From the NCBI RefSeq assembly GCF_964355755.1, contig NC_092678.1, positions 20,368,922-20,432,921 of the forward strand: a DNA stretch of 64,000 bases, given 5' to 3'. The stretch is from Antedon mediterranea (taxonomy: Eukaryota > Echinodermata > Crinoidea > Comatulida > Antedonidae). Positions within the stretch are counted from its first letter, which is position 1, and each line of letters begins with the position of its first letter. Shown one piece after another: positions 41,621 to 52,517 of this stretch. Below the pieces are notes generated by a model that was not told the origin of the DNA, ran no database searches, and saw only the letters and a list, made by a program, of their open reading frames with translations. The translations under genes were made by a program, and so were the position numbers.

Positions 41621-42934
41621 ACGATCTATTATGTCGGTCAATGCAGTACTTTATTGACATGTACAAAATAATTATAAGCAAAATATTATAAGCAAATATT
41701 TGTACTTTTATTTACACACCTCTTGTTACATGACGTTGTACATCATCTGTACTCGTAATCAACACAGAGTTACATATCTATTTATGCCCGTTATGCATTA
41801 CGTCATTCTGTAATTACTCACGCATGACGGAGTGTAACTAGTGCCATCACAGCCCTATATCTATTATTATATACCTGTATATGGTATCATACTAGCCTAT
41901 ATTCACCAAACAGAATAGTAAAAAGGTGTCAAATTACTGTGATACATAGATGCATAGAGAGATGCATAACCTGTATATATAATAGTATTTAGTTTTACCA
42001 AGGCAATCTAAAAACAGGATACTTGTGAAGATAGCAATTCATAACAGTCCTTTGATCTTATGTCTTGCTGCGACAAATACCAAAAGTACTGTACTATGTA
42101 CTTATTCTCTGCGGCTCGCGGCGCCTGTTGCATAGCACTGATCATGTCGCAGCCACGGATAAACCCTTTGATCCCAAGAGCTTAACATCTTGTTGTTAGA
42201 TTGCTTTGGTTTTACAAGGTAGACATCTGTGACATTTTGCTCAAAAGTAACTGCTCCTGAATTAGTTTATTGGACTGATTTCATTATTGTGCTTAGATGG
42301 TTAGTAAATCATTCACATACGTCTGTTTTTCTAAATTGATGGCTTCTTTAATACAATTATCTAATAATATATGTTACACATTGTACTGATACAATTCATT
42401 ATTTAAATTTGTTTATAATTAATAAATTGAACCATTAGTGGTGAGCTATGCTTCGAAATACAATATGCCTCACTGTTAGCAATTTTGTTTAATACAATTA
42501 TAGTAATGTTACAGTTCTGGTATGTCATGATAATGTCAACAGCAAATCAATGACTGTCAAGTGTCTTTATTGAAGAAGAAGAAGAATAAGATGACAAACC
42601 ATTGATGTGGAAACGTTATTTTTTGGCATCTTCATGCTCCTTTACTAACCATTGTACGCTACAGTTTTATACCTCTTTACTCACCATCGTACTCGCAAGC
42701 TCAACAGCTGCAACAAACGCCTACTGTTATGTTTTTCTCTGTGTATATGCAATCAAGTATTGGATACAGTACTTTATATCTTAATGTTCGTAACAATCGT
42801 CACTTTCATTGCACAATTACGTCTGGACTTTTGTGATCTTGAACTAGACTCCTCTCTCAAGGAACTAATTAATGAATTCTGGTTCTTCTCTGTCATTTTA
42901 CTTTTTACTTGTCACTTTCCACCGAACAATAAAA
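41621..42934 (+). other. Intergenic: conserved block and type A upstream region (cassette 5)
   Basis: 42137-42215 holds the ACTGATCAT/CGCAGCCA/TAAACCCTTTGATC block shared with 44341 and 6213. 42268-42352 and 42358-42870 match 44449-44534 and 45757-46400. The upstream motif ACCATTGTACGCTACAG lies near 42647. No gene. Confidence 0.6.
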
Positions 42935-43813
42935 ATGGATAATGTAACTAGCTATGAAGATACAACAGTAAATTTTAGTTATATGTTAATACTTGGAAAT
43001 ATATGGATAATGATATCATTGTGGATAATTGTCAGTAATGTATTTGTTATTGCGGTCGGAATTTGGAAAAAGATGTACACTAACTTGGCAAAACGTATCC
43101 AGTTCAGTTTAAGTATAGTTGATTTAATATCTGGAGTGATCGGTAGCCTGTGGGTGATGCAAAGATTTTTACTGAGAAGGTCAAGATTCATTTTTTTACT
43201 AGATTGTACTTTGTTGTATATGGTGTTTATTTCACAGCTACTACTGTGCTTATTAACAGTCGAAAGATACGTAGCAATAGTCTATCCGTTTCGTCACCAT
43301 CAGCTGATGACGTCACGTGTTATCAACACTGGAATTGCGGCTACAATAGTAACAGGAATCTTCATGTTCATTGCTGGAGGATTCATTGCATCTATCAACC
43401 TACCTGCTTTCTTCTTAATGTTCGATACTGTGCGTCTGATAATTCTTGTGTTAATATGCGTATTCAATCTCATTATTTATTTCAAAGCTAGGAAGCAGCA
43501 ACTACAGATTTCAGCAATAGAGAATTCTGTCTTCAAATCAAAACGCATGAAAGACTACAAAGCCACGAAAACAACTATGATAATTGTCGGCACTTACGTT
43601 GTATGTGTCTTTCCATATTTGGTATATATTCTGTCTCATTCTGTATACAAAATTATTAATGGTGAAAAAATATACGATGACATAGTCGCAGTGTTACTAT
43701 TAACAGTTACCTATTCAAACTCTGGCATGAATCCAATTGTGTATTCGTTTAGAAATGAGCAATTTCGTAATTTGATTCGTTCTCTTGTAAATAAAACGAC
43801 GTGTCTCTGTTGA
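42935..43813 (+). CDS. Rhodopsin-like GPCR, type A-prime, 292 aa
   Basis: Complete receptor. An upstream in-frame ATG exists at 42872, but the family start is the ATG at 42935 (MDNVTSYEDTTVNFSY), which aligns with 46408 and has the usual AATAAAAATGG-type context. ERY lies at 110-112, TM1 ends VGIWKKMYTNLAKRIQF, ICL2 is YPFRHHQLMTSRVI, and TM4-ECL2 is IAGGFIASINLPAFF. TM6 has CVFP and TM7 reads YSNSGMNPIVY (Ser where others have Leu). It is very close to 46408. AATAAA motifs lie within 60 bases after the stop. Confidence 0.92.
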   Translation: MDNVTSYEDTTVNFSYMLILGNIWIMISLWIIVSNVFVIAVGIWKKMYTNLAKRIQFSLSIVDLISGVIGSLWVMQRFLLRRSRFIFLLDCTLLYMVFISQLLLCLLTVERYVAIVYPFRHHQLMTSRVINTGIAATIVTGIFMFIAGGFIASINLPAFFLMFDTVRLIILVLICVFNLIIYFKARKQQLQISAIENSVFKSKRMKDYKATKTTMIIVGTYVVCVFPYLVYILSHSVYKIINGEKIYDDIVAVLLLTVTYSNSGMNPIVYSFRNEQFRNLIRSLVNKTTCLC

Positions 43814-44534
43814 AGACATGAAAATAAATTTGTTTTGCAATTAAATAAAATAAATTTCACATCAAAATCTTCTAACATTCTATCAAGAACCAACTGCAAC
43901 AATCATAAACAGATGAAATTCTACTGAAAGCAATCCTTAGATCATAATAATAATTATCAAACCGCGCAAACTGGAACTTCTTGTACTATTATCTTGTAAT
44001 ATTGAGAAATTCATCTTGTTCTTGTTTTAGTTCCTTAGCAGAACATTGTACTCTCCAGTTCTTTTAGCTCATTTGCGGGTCACGTCAAGTGAAACTCTTA
44101 GTTTTCCTTGTCACATAATTAGTGAAACTATGTAAGGCCTAAATAATATAACAATCCTCGTTTCTAACGCACACCCATTAAAACTGAACTTCTATAATGC
44201 TGAACTTTGAACCGGAACTGAACTCATACAGTGACTCTAAACCTGTTCTATTGGCTCGTCTGTTTTTCCTGTTATTTTGCGTTCAATGCTCTTCGACACT
44301 CAAGTACCGTCTTTTCCCGCGCGGCGTCTGTTAAGTTGCATGGGACTGATCGTGTCGCAGCCACAGATAAACCCTTTGATCCCAAAATCTCAGCATCCTG
44401 TTGTTAGATTAACTTTGCTCAAAAGTAGCTACTTCTGAATCAGTTTATTGGACTAATTTCATTTTTGTACTTGTTGTCTTAGATGGTTAGTAAATCATTC
44501 ACATACGTCTGTTTTTCTAAATTGATGGCTTCTT
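43814..44534 (+). other. 3' flank, orphan type B upstream region, conserved block
   Basis: 44020-44320 matches the upstream region of 47833 (47465-47760) including GAACATTGTACTCTCCAG at 44041 and TGAACTTTGAACC at 44201, but no type B gene follows. At about 44317 the sequence switches to the block starting GCGGCGTCTGTT that also occurs at 42118. The type B gene of this cassette appears to have been deleted. Confidence 0.7.
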
Positions 44535-45755
44535 CTATATATAAATTTACATAAGGGCAAAATTTGGTAAATCGCGCGTTATTTCTAGAATGTTTACTCG
44601 ATGGTATATAAAGTTGGTTCGTACTTTCGGTACTGATTTTATCTACCTGAAGTAACCCTGTTTAATATTTAAATTGAGTTCGATAATTAGTTATTGACAG
44701 TTAAAACGAATTTCGGTTCAACTATTTGCCCCAAATAGGGGTGTCTTCCGATCATGGTATACACTGTCTAATGGATGTCCATCTTGAAAAATACCCGCAC
44801 ACAATAATACGAGGATGCTTCGCATTTCTCTATCTCCTCCTACGATAATTGATTTTAATGGCTGAAACCCGATTGAACAGCTGGACTGGAGTACAGCATC
44901 ATAATGTAGAAGACAGGCCGATGTTCTTTAAAAAATACAATTTTGATAGATTTAATATGCGTTTATACAAATGTATTGATTTGCGATGGATGGAACATTT
45001 CACATTATTTGGTTTAACCATGGAGATATAGGTTTAACACAAGTAGGTAAATGTATAGGCCCTTAAAGAATAAACTTAAAACCTTAAGATATAGTATTGC
45101 AATACTGCTATACAATAGGCCTACTGTAAATACCTGTTAACCATTTTTGGTCGCCATTTGAATCGCAAATTTCTTACTGTGAGTGTTGGTACTGTTAGAT
45201 ATAATATAAACATATATAAAAATAAACTGTATTACTGTGAGTGTGGGAGGCCCTACTGTTTATAAACACATAATATACAAATAAACTATATTACTGACAG
45301 TTGCTTCTCAACGTTTGTTAATAAATAAATAAATAAATAAATACAAATAAACGTCGTAGTGGTGTATCGTCACATGTACTTTACTATTTCAATCGACTAG
45401 GACAGTGACAGTTTTAACAAAGTATTAAATCGCAAATGTTTTACTGTATTTAGTGGTATATTATTATTTTATAGGCCTATATAAAACATAAACAAAAATA
45501 TTTCGATGCTGAGTGGATAAAGAATATATTTTAAAATGGTTCCTCTTTGTACATTCCCTCAACCTTAATGTTAAATACAAGACAAAAATTGGGTTTTTTT
45601 AAAATGAGTCCAAAAATCAAAAATTTGGTTTCTTTTTCGGAAGTAATTCCTAGGGTGCTAATTTTAGTTGACTGCATAAATCATTGTTTCTATGTATGCG
45701 TTTCTGTAAACGACAATGTATTGTAGTCCTAGTTAGCCACGACCTAGATAATACA
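44535..45755 (+). other. ~1.2 kb insertion of unknown nature
   Basis: Comparison with 42340-42370 shows that ~1.2 kb separates GATGGCTTCTT from AATACAATTA here. It contains TGGTATATAAAGTTGG (44602-44617), a good TATA box, (AATA)n near 45322, two TAGGCCTA octamers (about 45117 and 45471) and a 60-codon open frame (44849-45031) without recognised homology. I see no terminal inverted repeats, duplication or transposase. Confidence 0.5.
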
Positions 45756-46407
45756 ATTACCTTAATAATAATATGTTACACATCGTACTGACACAATTCA
45801 TTATTTAAATTTGTTTATAATTAATAAATTGAACCATTAGTGGTGAGCTATGCTTCGAAATACAATTTGCTTCACTGTTAGCAATTTTGCTTAATTCAAT
45901 TATAGTAATGTTACAGTTCTGGAATCTTTTATAATTATTTTAACTGGCAGAGGTTCGGAGACATCGGCCTATATAAATTATAAATTGTAGATATTTCAAT
46001 TAAAGCATATCAACAGCAAATCAATGACTGTCGAGTGTCTTTCAAAGACGTTATTGAAGAAGAAGAATAAGATGAAGAACCATTGATTTTGAAACGTTAT
46101 TCTTTGGCATCTTCATTCTCCTTGACTGACCATTGTACGCTACAGTTTTATACCTTTTTACGCACCATCGTACTCGCAAGCTCTACAGCAACAAACGCCT
46201 ACTGTTTTGTTTTCTCTTTGTATGTGCCTACCCGTCCAATTACGCATTAGATACAGTATGTTAAGGTTTGTAACAATCGTCACTTTCATTGCACAATTAC
46301 GTCTGGACTTTTGTGATCTTGAACTAGACTCCGCTCTCAAGGAACTACTTAATGCATTCTGGTTCTCTGTCATTTTACTTTGATTTCAACACACCGAACA
46401 ATAAAAA
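45756..46407 (+). other. Type A-prime upstream region (cassette 6)
   Basis: Matches 42358-42934. ACCATTGTACGCTACAG lies near 46130 and TGATCTTGAACTAGACTCC near 46313. Confidence 0.65.
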
Positions 46408-47286
46408 ATGAATAATTTTACTATCTATGAAGATACAACAATGAATTTCAGAAATGTGATAATACTTAGAAGTGTATGGATAATAATATCATTGTGGATA
46501 ATTTTCAGTAATTCATTCGTTATTGCGGTCGGTATTTGGAAAAAGATGTACACAAACTTGGCAAAACGTATCCAGTTCAGTTTAAGTATAGTTGATTTAA
46601 TATCTGGAGTGATCGGTAGCCTGTGGGTGATGCAGAGATTTTTATTAAAAAGGTCAACATTCATTTTTTTACTGGACTGTACTTTGTTGTATATGGTGTT
46701 TATTTCACAGCTACTGCTGTGTTTATTAACAGTCGAAAGATACGTAGCAATAGTCTATCCGTTTCGTCACTATCAGCTGATGACGTCACGTGTTATCAAC
46801 ACTGGAATTGCGGCTACAATAGTAACAGGAATCGTCATGTTCATTGCTGGAGGATTCATTGCATCTATCAACCTGCCTGCTTTCTTTTTAATGTTCGATA
46901 CTGTGCGTCTGATAATTCTTGTGTTAATATGCGTATTCAATCTCATTATTTATTTCAAAGCTAGGAAGCAGCAACTACAGATTTCAGCAATAGAGAATTC
47001 TGTCATCAAATCAAAACGCGTGAAAGACTACAAAGCCACGAAAACAACTATGATAATTGTCGGCACTTACGTTGTATGTATCTTTCCATATTTGGTATAT
47101 TTTCTATCACATTCTATATACGAAATTATTCATGGTGAAAAAACATACGATGAGATAACGGCAATGTTATTATTAACAGTTACCTATTTAAACTCGGGAA
47201 TGAATCCAATTGTGTATTCGTTTAGAAATGAGCAATTTCGTAATTTGATTCGTTCTCTGGTAAATAAAACGATGTGTCTCTCTTAA
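46408..47286 (+). CDS. Rhodopsin-like GPCR, type A-prime, 292 aa
   Basis: Complete receptor, sister of 42935. The N-terminus is MNNFTIYEDTTMNFRN. ERY lies at 110-112, ICL2 YPFRHYQLM and NPIVY at 267-271 region, C-terminus VNKTMCLS. The two genes differ mainly at the N-terminus, at the TM2-TM3 loop (LKRSTFIF here, LRRSRFIF there) and in ECL3 (HGEKTYDEITAM here, NGEKIYDDIVAV there), parts expected to face ligand. TM4-TM5 and ICL3 are almost identical. AATAAA lies at 47316. Confidence 0.92.
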   Translation: MNNFTIYEDTTMNFRNVIILRSVWIIISLWIIFSNSFVIAVGIWKKMYTNLAKRIQFSLSIVDLISGVIGSLWVMQRFLLKRSTFIFLLDCTLLYMVFISQLLLCLLTVERYVAIVYPFRHYQLMTSRVINTGIAATIVTGIVMFIAGGFIASINLPAFFLMFDTVRLIILVLICVFNLIIYFKARKQQLQISAIENSVIKSKRVKDYKATKTTMIIVGTYVVCIFPYLVYFLSHSIYEIIHGEKTYDEITAMLLLTVTYLNSGMNPIVYSFRNEQFRNLIRSLVNKTMCLS

Positions 47287-47832
47287 TGACAAAGAATTAA
47301 ATTCATTTCGAAATTGAATAAAGTGAATTGCATATCAAAATCTGCTAACATTATATCAAGAACCTACAACGATCATACTGAAAACAACCCTTAGGTCATA
47401 ATATTTATCGAACCTCAAATTGGAACTTCTCTTGTAATTATTGAGAAATTCATCTTGTTCTCGTTTTAGTTCTTATAGCAGAACATTGTGCTCTCCAGTT
47501 CTTTTAGTAGCTCATGTGTGAGTCACGTCAAGAGAAACTTTTAGTTTTCTTTGTTACATAATTATTGAAAAATAACGTAAGACCTAGATGATAATAACAA
47601 TCCTCGCATTAAAAGTTGCTTCTGTAATGTTGAACTATGAACCGGAACTGAACTTATGTCAGTAACTCCTAAACTACTATTGGTTCGTCTGCTTGTGACG
47701 TTGTGTTCTGTTAGTTTGCGTTCAGTGCTCTTTGAAACTCAAGTACCGTTTTTTCTCCGTGAATGTTACTTTGATCGCAACAACACCAAACTAAGTTATC
47801 AAACTTTGTGTTGTTAGGGCCTACTTGATAAA
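47287..47832 (+). promoter_or_regulatory. Type B upstream region with both conserved blocks
   Basis: GAACATTGTGCTCTCCAG (47481-47498), TTGAACTATGAACCGGAACTG (near 47630) and TTATGTCAGTAACTCCT (47654-47670) occur in the same order and at similar distances as before 55471 and 20074. The region is the intact counterpart of the orphan at 44020-44320. Function as a promoter is inferred from conservation and position only. Confidence 0.5.
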
Positions 47833-48699
47833 ATGAATAATACTACAGACTTTAGGGACGAAATACTAGATTATACTAATGTAATAATACATACAAGTGT
47901 ATGGCTAGTGATATCGTTGTGGATAATTGTCAGTAATTCATTCGTTATTGCGGTCACTATCTGGAAAAAGTTGTACACTAACTTGGCAAGACGTATCCAG
48001 TTCAGTCTAAGTGTTATTGATTTAATATCTGGAGTCATTGGTAGTATATTGTCGTTGTATAGAGTTTTTGTGGAAATACCCATTATAGAAACTTTATTTG
48101 ACTGTATTTTTCTGTGTCTGGTGTTCATATCACAGCTGCATCTTGGGTTGTTAGTAATCGAAAGGTACGTGGCAATAGTCTATCCGTTACGTTATAATCA
48201 CATAATGACATCACGCGTTGTAGACATTGGGATTGTAGTCACGAATATAATAGCGTTTTTAATGTTCATACCTGGTGTATTCATCATCGTATTTTCAAGC
48301 GATTGGTTATTTTTCTTGATGTTCAATACGATTAATCTTATAACTCCGATGTTGATATGCGTTTTCAACGTTATAATTTACCGCAAAGCTAGGCAACAAC
48401 AACGAAAAATCGACGCAATGGAAAATATTGTGATCAGAACAAAACGCAGAAAAGACTACAAAGCTACGAAAACAACTGCAATAATTGTGGGCCCATATTT
48501 TGTATGCATTTTCCCACTTGTGTTTTATTTTCTGTATCAATCCCTATCTGATATTATTTATGGTGGAAACTCATCCGATGATGTTGTGCTTGCCGTACTA
48601 TTGACAATTACTTATTTAAACTTTGGTTTAAATCCGATCGTGTATTCCTTTAGGAATGAGAGATTTGTTCACTATTTTCGTTCTTTTGTAAATAATTGA
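47833..48699 (+). CDS. Rhodopsin-like GPCR, type B, 288 aa
   Basis: Complete receptor and the only intact type B gene in cassettes 1-6. The N-terminus is MNNTTDFRDEILDY. ERY lies at 110-112 within HLGLLVIERY, ICL2 is YPLRYNHIM, TM4 is VVDIGIVVTNIIAFLMFIPG and TM5 starts FNTINLITPMLIC. It is unusual in having a proline in TM5 and GPYFVCIFP instead of GTYFVCIFP in TM6. TM7 is LNFGLNPIVYSFRNERF. The private substitutions suggest relaxed or divergent selection, but the frame is clean. Confidence 0.92.
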   Translation: MNNTTDFRDEILDYTNVIIHTSVWLVISLWIIVSNSFVIAVTIWKKLYTNLARRIQFSLSVIDLISGVIGSILSLYRVFVEIPIIETLFDCIFLCLVFISQLHLGLLVIERYVAIVYPLRYNHIMTSRVVDIGIVVTNIIAFLMFIPGVFIIVFSSDWLFFLMFNTINLITPMLICVFNVIIYRKARQQQRKIDAMENIVIRTKRRKDYKATKTTAIIVGPYFVCIFPLVFYFLYQSLSDIIYGGNSSDDVVLAVLLTITYLNFGLNPIVYSFRNERFVHYFRSFVNN

Positions 48700-49182
48700 T
48701 TGTGAAAAAAGAGATACCAGATACTCATTGAACTTGAGGTCCAATGAATGTGACAGTCACTGTATGTATGCACTCACTTCTCTGTATGTTATACAGATAT
48801 TGCCTGCTTAAAAGTTGAGTTTGTAAGTAGTTACGATGATCGAGCTAGGCCGCTAATATTTACACAGTTTTAAGCGAGTTTGATGAGAAACGCCGTTTGC
48901 AAACCGAAGGCCGACCACATGCAGCCCGCGTAAACGTTGACAAAGTCCAGGGTTATTGATACTGCAACCTATAGGATCGAATATAACAAATCGGTTCAGT
49001 GGTTCAGTGTGTCGCCATTTAGATCAATCACGTTCCGTGTTTACATAAGCTATATAATTAGTAAAATAATATATGTTGTTTTCCTAATGTTAAACTGTTA
49101 TTTTGCATTCTGTATCTTCCTCCCGTATTCCCATCCTCTGTTCACGTTTATCTCGATTTATCAACTTTGTTTTGTTACTGAT
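48700..49182 (+). other. Type B 3' flank, no gene seen
   Basis: Weakly similar to other type B 3' flanks (GAGCTAGGCCGCTAATATTT near 48841). No other feature recognised. Confidence 0.45.
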
Positions 49183-49343
49183 ATGACAAATAATACCACT
49201 AATTGTATGAAGAAAAGATATTAAAATATAATATTTGCAACTTTATAGATAGTGATATCATTTTGGGTATCTATCAGCAATACTTTTGTTATCGCAAAAA
49301 CAATGAGAAAAAGTTGGGGGAAACGTATCTTATACCACTTCAC
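49183..49343 (+). pseudogene. GPCR relic: N-terminus to ICL1
   Basis: MTNNTTNCMKKRY is followed by a stop, then TM1-like sequence (ATAGTGATATCATTTTGGG, AGCAATACTTTTGTTATCGC) and ICL1 (AAACGTATCTTATA). Homology stops near 49343, where repeat sequence begins. Confidence 0.75.
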
Positions 49344-49359
49344 ATGCCCAAAAATTATT

Positions 49360-49515
49360 TTTAAAGCTCTGTCTACACTCTCAGACTAGTTTGACAAGAA
49401 AGTGTGATGTGCCCAAATATGGTAGTGATATGCCCAAATATGGTAGTGATATGACATCATCGTACGTCTATTGGGCACATCGTATTTTGTTTGTCACATA
49501 AAGTTTAATTGAGTA
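49360..49515 (+). mobile_element. Degraded foldback/MITE-like repeat
   Basis: GTTTGACAAGAAAGTGTGATGTGCCCAAA (49389-49417, only quoted in part: AAGTGTGATGTGCCCAAA) is roughly mirrored by TATTGGGCACATCGTATTTTG (near 49468). Between them CCCAAATATGGTAGTGATATG occurs twice in tandem. The mirror arms are imperfect, so this is an old copy. Confidence 0.6.
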
Positions 49516-49518
49516 TAG

Positions 49519-49862
49519 CAAAGAACTTATAACACAAGAATCTCCTGTTCGTCCGAAGCGCGTAACAATTTCGAAAGGCATTGTGGGATAGAATAGAACT
49601 AATGGGTGGCGCCATTGTGAGCCATGGAGTAGCGCGCCCTCATCAAATTCAAAATCAAAGAGGGGATCTGCTAATACTATAGGGGGATAGAGTAATTGAC
49701 TGAGGCCTCAGGAATTAATAGTTTTGACTTCCTAGTTTGGGTGGGGCGCTGCTCCATGCTGTGAAATGGCGTCGCCCAGTTTGACCGTTTAACCCTGTAC
49801 TTCCGATACTGTGTTTTGAATGCAAATTGAAGACTCAGGATTCTTGTGTTATAAGTTCTTTG
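49519..49862 (+). mobile_element. Foldback element with 24-base perfect inverted ends
   Basis: 49519-49542 (CAAAGAACTTATAACACAAG + AATC) is the exact reverse complement of 49839-49862. Inside, the segment near 49605-49645 (GGCGCCATTGTGAGCCATGG) is imperfectly mirrored at 49741-49778. There is no coding capacity and no clear target duplication. Confidence 0.65.
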
Positions 49863-50035
49863 AGTGTAGTCGGAGCTTAACAATAATTTGCTTTGTTTGG
49901 TGTTTATATATATATAATGGGTGGCGCCATTGTGAGCCATGGAGTAGCGCGCCCTCATCAAATTAGAAAGTCAAAATCAAAGAGGGGATCTGCTAATACT
50001 ATAGGGGGATAGAGTAATTGACTGAGCCCTCTATA
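49601..50035 (+). repeat. Direct repeat pair, ~105-120 bases
   Basis: 49601-49705 and 49916-50035 share AATGGGTGGCGCC, GGAGTAGCGCGCCCTC, AGAGGGGATCTGC and GATAGAGTAATTGACTGAG with few differences. The second copy lies outside the foldback element, so the arrangement may be a nested or rearranged repeat. Confidence 0.8.
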
Positions 50036-51654
50036 GGAATTAATAGTTTTTCATATCTCTTCACATCTACATTTAGATTCTTGTTTACGAACAGATATGT
50101 AACAACGTGGGTATATGGACATAAAATGGATAACAGATTTCGACTGATAATTAAATATTTGTTGAACGAAAGTTAAAAAAAGACTAGAAAACTAGTAACT
50201 CATTTGTATTTGGTTCTGTTGCTTCAATAGATTTTGTACGCATTTTAGAGGTTAATATTCGTATGTCTTTATTTGTAAACTGAATGTTTATGGATGCAAT
50301 GTGGCAAATAATTCCATGAGGTGAAAGATTAAAGGTTATATTTCATTTGTTATTATTGAAAATAGATCTTTCATCTTTCACATCATGAAATTATGCATAT
50401 ACTTGTGCCAGTCACTGCAGTTGTAACGATATATACATTCTGTATACAAATTGCAATCAATTAATATTGGAACAATTATTGTTGATTATAATTACCGTGT
50501 ATTGCGCAGGGAAATTTCGAAAAATGGCCAATTTTCGACCTTTTTATTTTTAGACATAAATGGTTACTATCGCATAATAAACATGCGCAGAGTCGAATAA
50601 TGGGTTTTGCGCATGTCAATTATGCTATATTAACAAGTTATGTCAACAAATAAAATGATCGAAAAAGTTTCCATTTTTGGAAAAAAAATCCTGTCCTGTA
50701 CAAAAATACATGGCATATTTTTTTGTTTGATGTTCTTCTCAAGACTATACATTTAGAAATATAATATTATTTGTATGTTTTTTATAATAAACAAAAACGC
50801 GTTTTGCTCATTTATTTAAAAGTAGCTTTTTGTAGATAATTCCTTTTCTTAAAGTACGGCAGTGTAGGCCTACAACATTGATTTCTTGTAACGATAAATT
50901 ATACCTAATTATGGCAACAGTTTGATATTTGCATTATTGTAACTTTATAATTTAATTTAATTACCATTTGCATGAAACACAATCTTTATTACCTTTAGCA
51001 AATTTACAATTTAGATACTTGTTTTGTATTTACCTACAAATTTCGATTAAATTAAATTCCAGAAAAGTACACCATTGTATAAAATTTGCATCATTTTTTG
51101 TATCTGAATAAAACAAAATAATAATATTTTGTGTATCATTGATATGCAAACATCTTCTCTGAAGTGTCCGCTCTTGTTCTGTTGCTAAACTCTCCACATT
51201 TGTTGGTCACCAGAATTATTCAAACACAAAATTGTTGTATTATTTGTTAACTGTAATAGTATGTCCCAGGACCGATAAGTTTATATTTATATAGCTGTCT
51301 TAACCAATCGTCATAATAGCAGTCAGTTCTGGACTCTTGCAAAATGGAGTCTCGTTTGTAGCTTAATTTGATTCCTGAATTACTTTCGTCTTTCTTCAAT
51401 TCTGCGGTATGGTTCTCTGTGATCTTTCTCAAGCAAACAATCATTTTTACTTCACTTTGAAGCCAACGTGTTAGAATAATACACTGTTCAGGATTTAGTA
51501 CCAGCATGTGCGTCTAAAGGTAAACAAGTTGGAAACCAAACGAAAACTCTTGAACAGGAAAATACACAAGGAGCAAAAAAAGCGTATGGGACAGAAATAC
51601 CACACCGACTATCATTCTACCTTTTTGAATGCTATTTTGACATGATAAAGAATA
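50036..51654 (+). other. Intergenic, no gene seen; receptor upstream region at its end
   Basis: Contains TAGGCCTA near 50869. 51140-51230 resembles the upstream region of the 12811-type genes (CATCATTGATATGC, AACTCTCCACATTTG, GGTCACCAGAAT). Short minus-strand frames here show no homology. Confidence 0.5.
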
Positions 51655-52517
51655 ATGAATAACACTACTGACGCCAAGACACTAACTGTTAATAATACAA
51701 TAATAATGGCAGGTGTGTGGATAGTGATATCATTGTGGATAATTGTCAGTAATTTAGTTTTTATCGGGATCACTCTCTGGAAAAAGCTGTACACTAACTT
51801 GTCAAAACGTATCCAGTTCAGTTTAAGCATAATCGATTTAATATCTGGAGTAATGGGTAGTGTATGGATATTTCAAAACCGTTTACTGAAAAGATCAATA
51901 ACCAGATTACTATTACATTCCATGTTCTTGTGCCTGGTGTTCATATCACAATTACAGTTGTGTCTATTAGCAATCGAAAGATACGTAGCAATAGTTTGTC
52001 CGTTACGTCATCATCAACTGATGACGTCATATGTTGTAAATATTGGAATTGCGGCAACGATTGTAACAGGACTAGCTACTTTCATCATCGCTAGTGGTGT
52101 CACAGCAGTTTATATTGATTTGTTAGTTTTTGGGTTAATCTTCGATGGGATACGTCTAATAATTCTGACATTAATATGCGTCTTCAATTGCATAATTTAT
52201 TTTAAAGCAAGAAAGCAACAACGACAAATCACCGCAATAGAGAATGTTGTCATCAGATCGAAACGCACGAAGGACTACAAAGCTACAAAAAAATGATCAT
52301 TATCGGTACTTATTTTTTATGTGTTTTCCCATATTTGGTTTATTTTCTCTTTTACGGTTTTTTGGAAGTTGTTCGTGGTGAAAAGGACTATGACGACACA
52401 ATATCAGTTGTACTGATGGGAGTTACGTATCTAAACTCCGGTATGAATCCTATCGTGTATTCGTTTAGGAATGAGCAATTTATTAACTTTCTTCGTTCTC
52501 TGTTTAATAAACATTAA
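51655..52517 (+). pseudogene. GPCR with 4-base deletion before TM6
   Basis: MNNTTDAKTLTVNNTII through ICL3 reads normally (ERY at 108-110, ICL2 CPLRHHQLMTSYVV, KARKQQRQITAIEN). At about 52286 the paralogue sequence ACAAAAACAACTCTGATC is shortened to ACAAAAAAATGATC, a four-base loss, ending the frame at 52296. TM6-TM7 (IGTYFLCVFPYLVYF, NPIVYSFRNEQF) stay open in another frame to 52517. It is a single lesion in a homopolymer-rich spot, so a sequence error cannot be excluded. It resembles the 12811 group. Confidence 0.87.

Noticed and set aside
42872-42934. Upstream in-frame ATG extensions (also 55420-55470, 59321-59425, 61706-61747)
   Set aside because: Not conserved among paralogues, low complexity, and they would put an extra hydrophobic segment before the usual glycosylated N-terminus.
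44849-45031. 60-codon frame in the 1.2 kb insertion
   Set aside because: No recognisable motif, no paralogue and no evidence beyond chance length.
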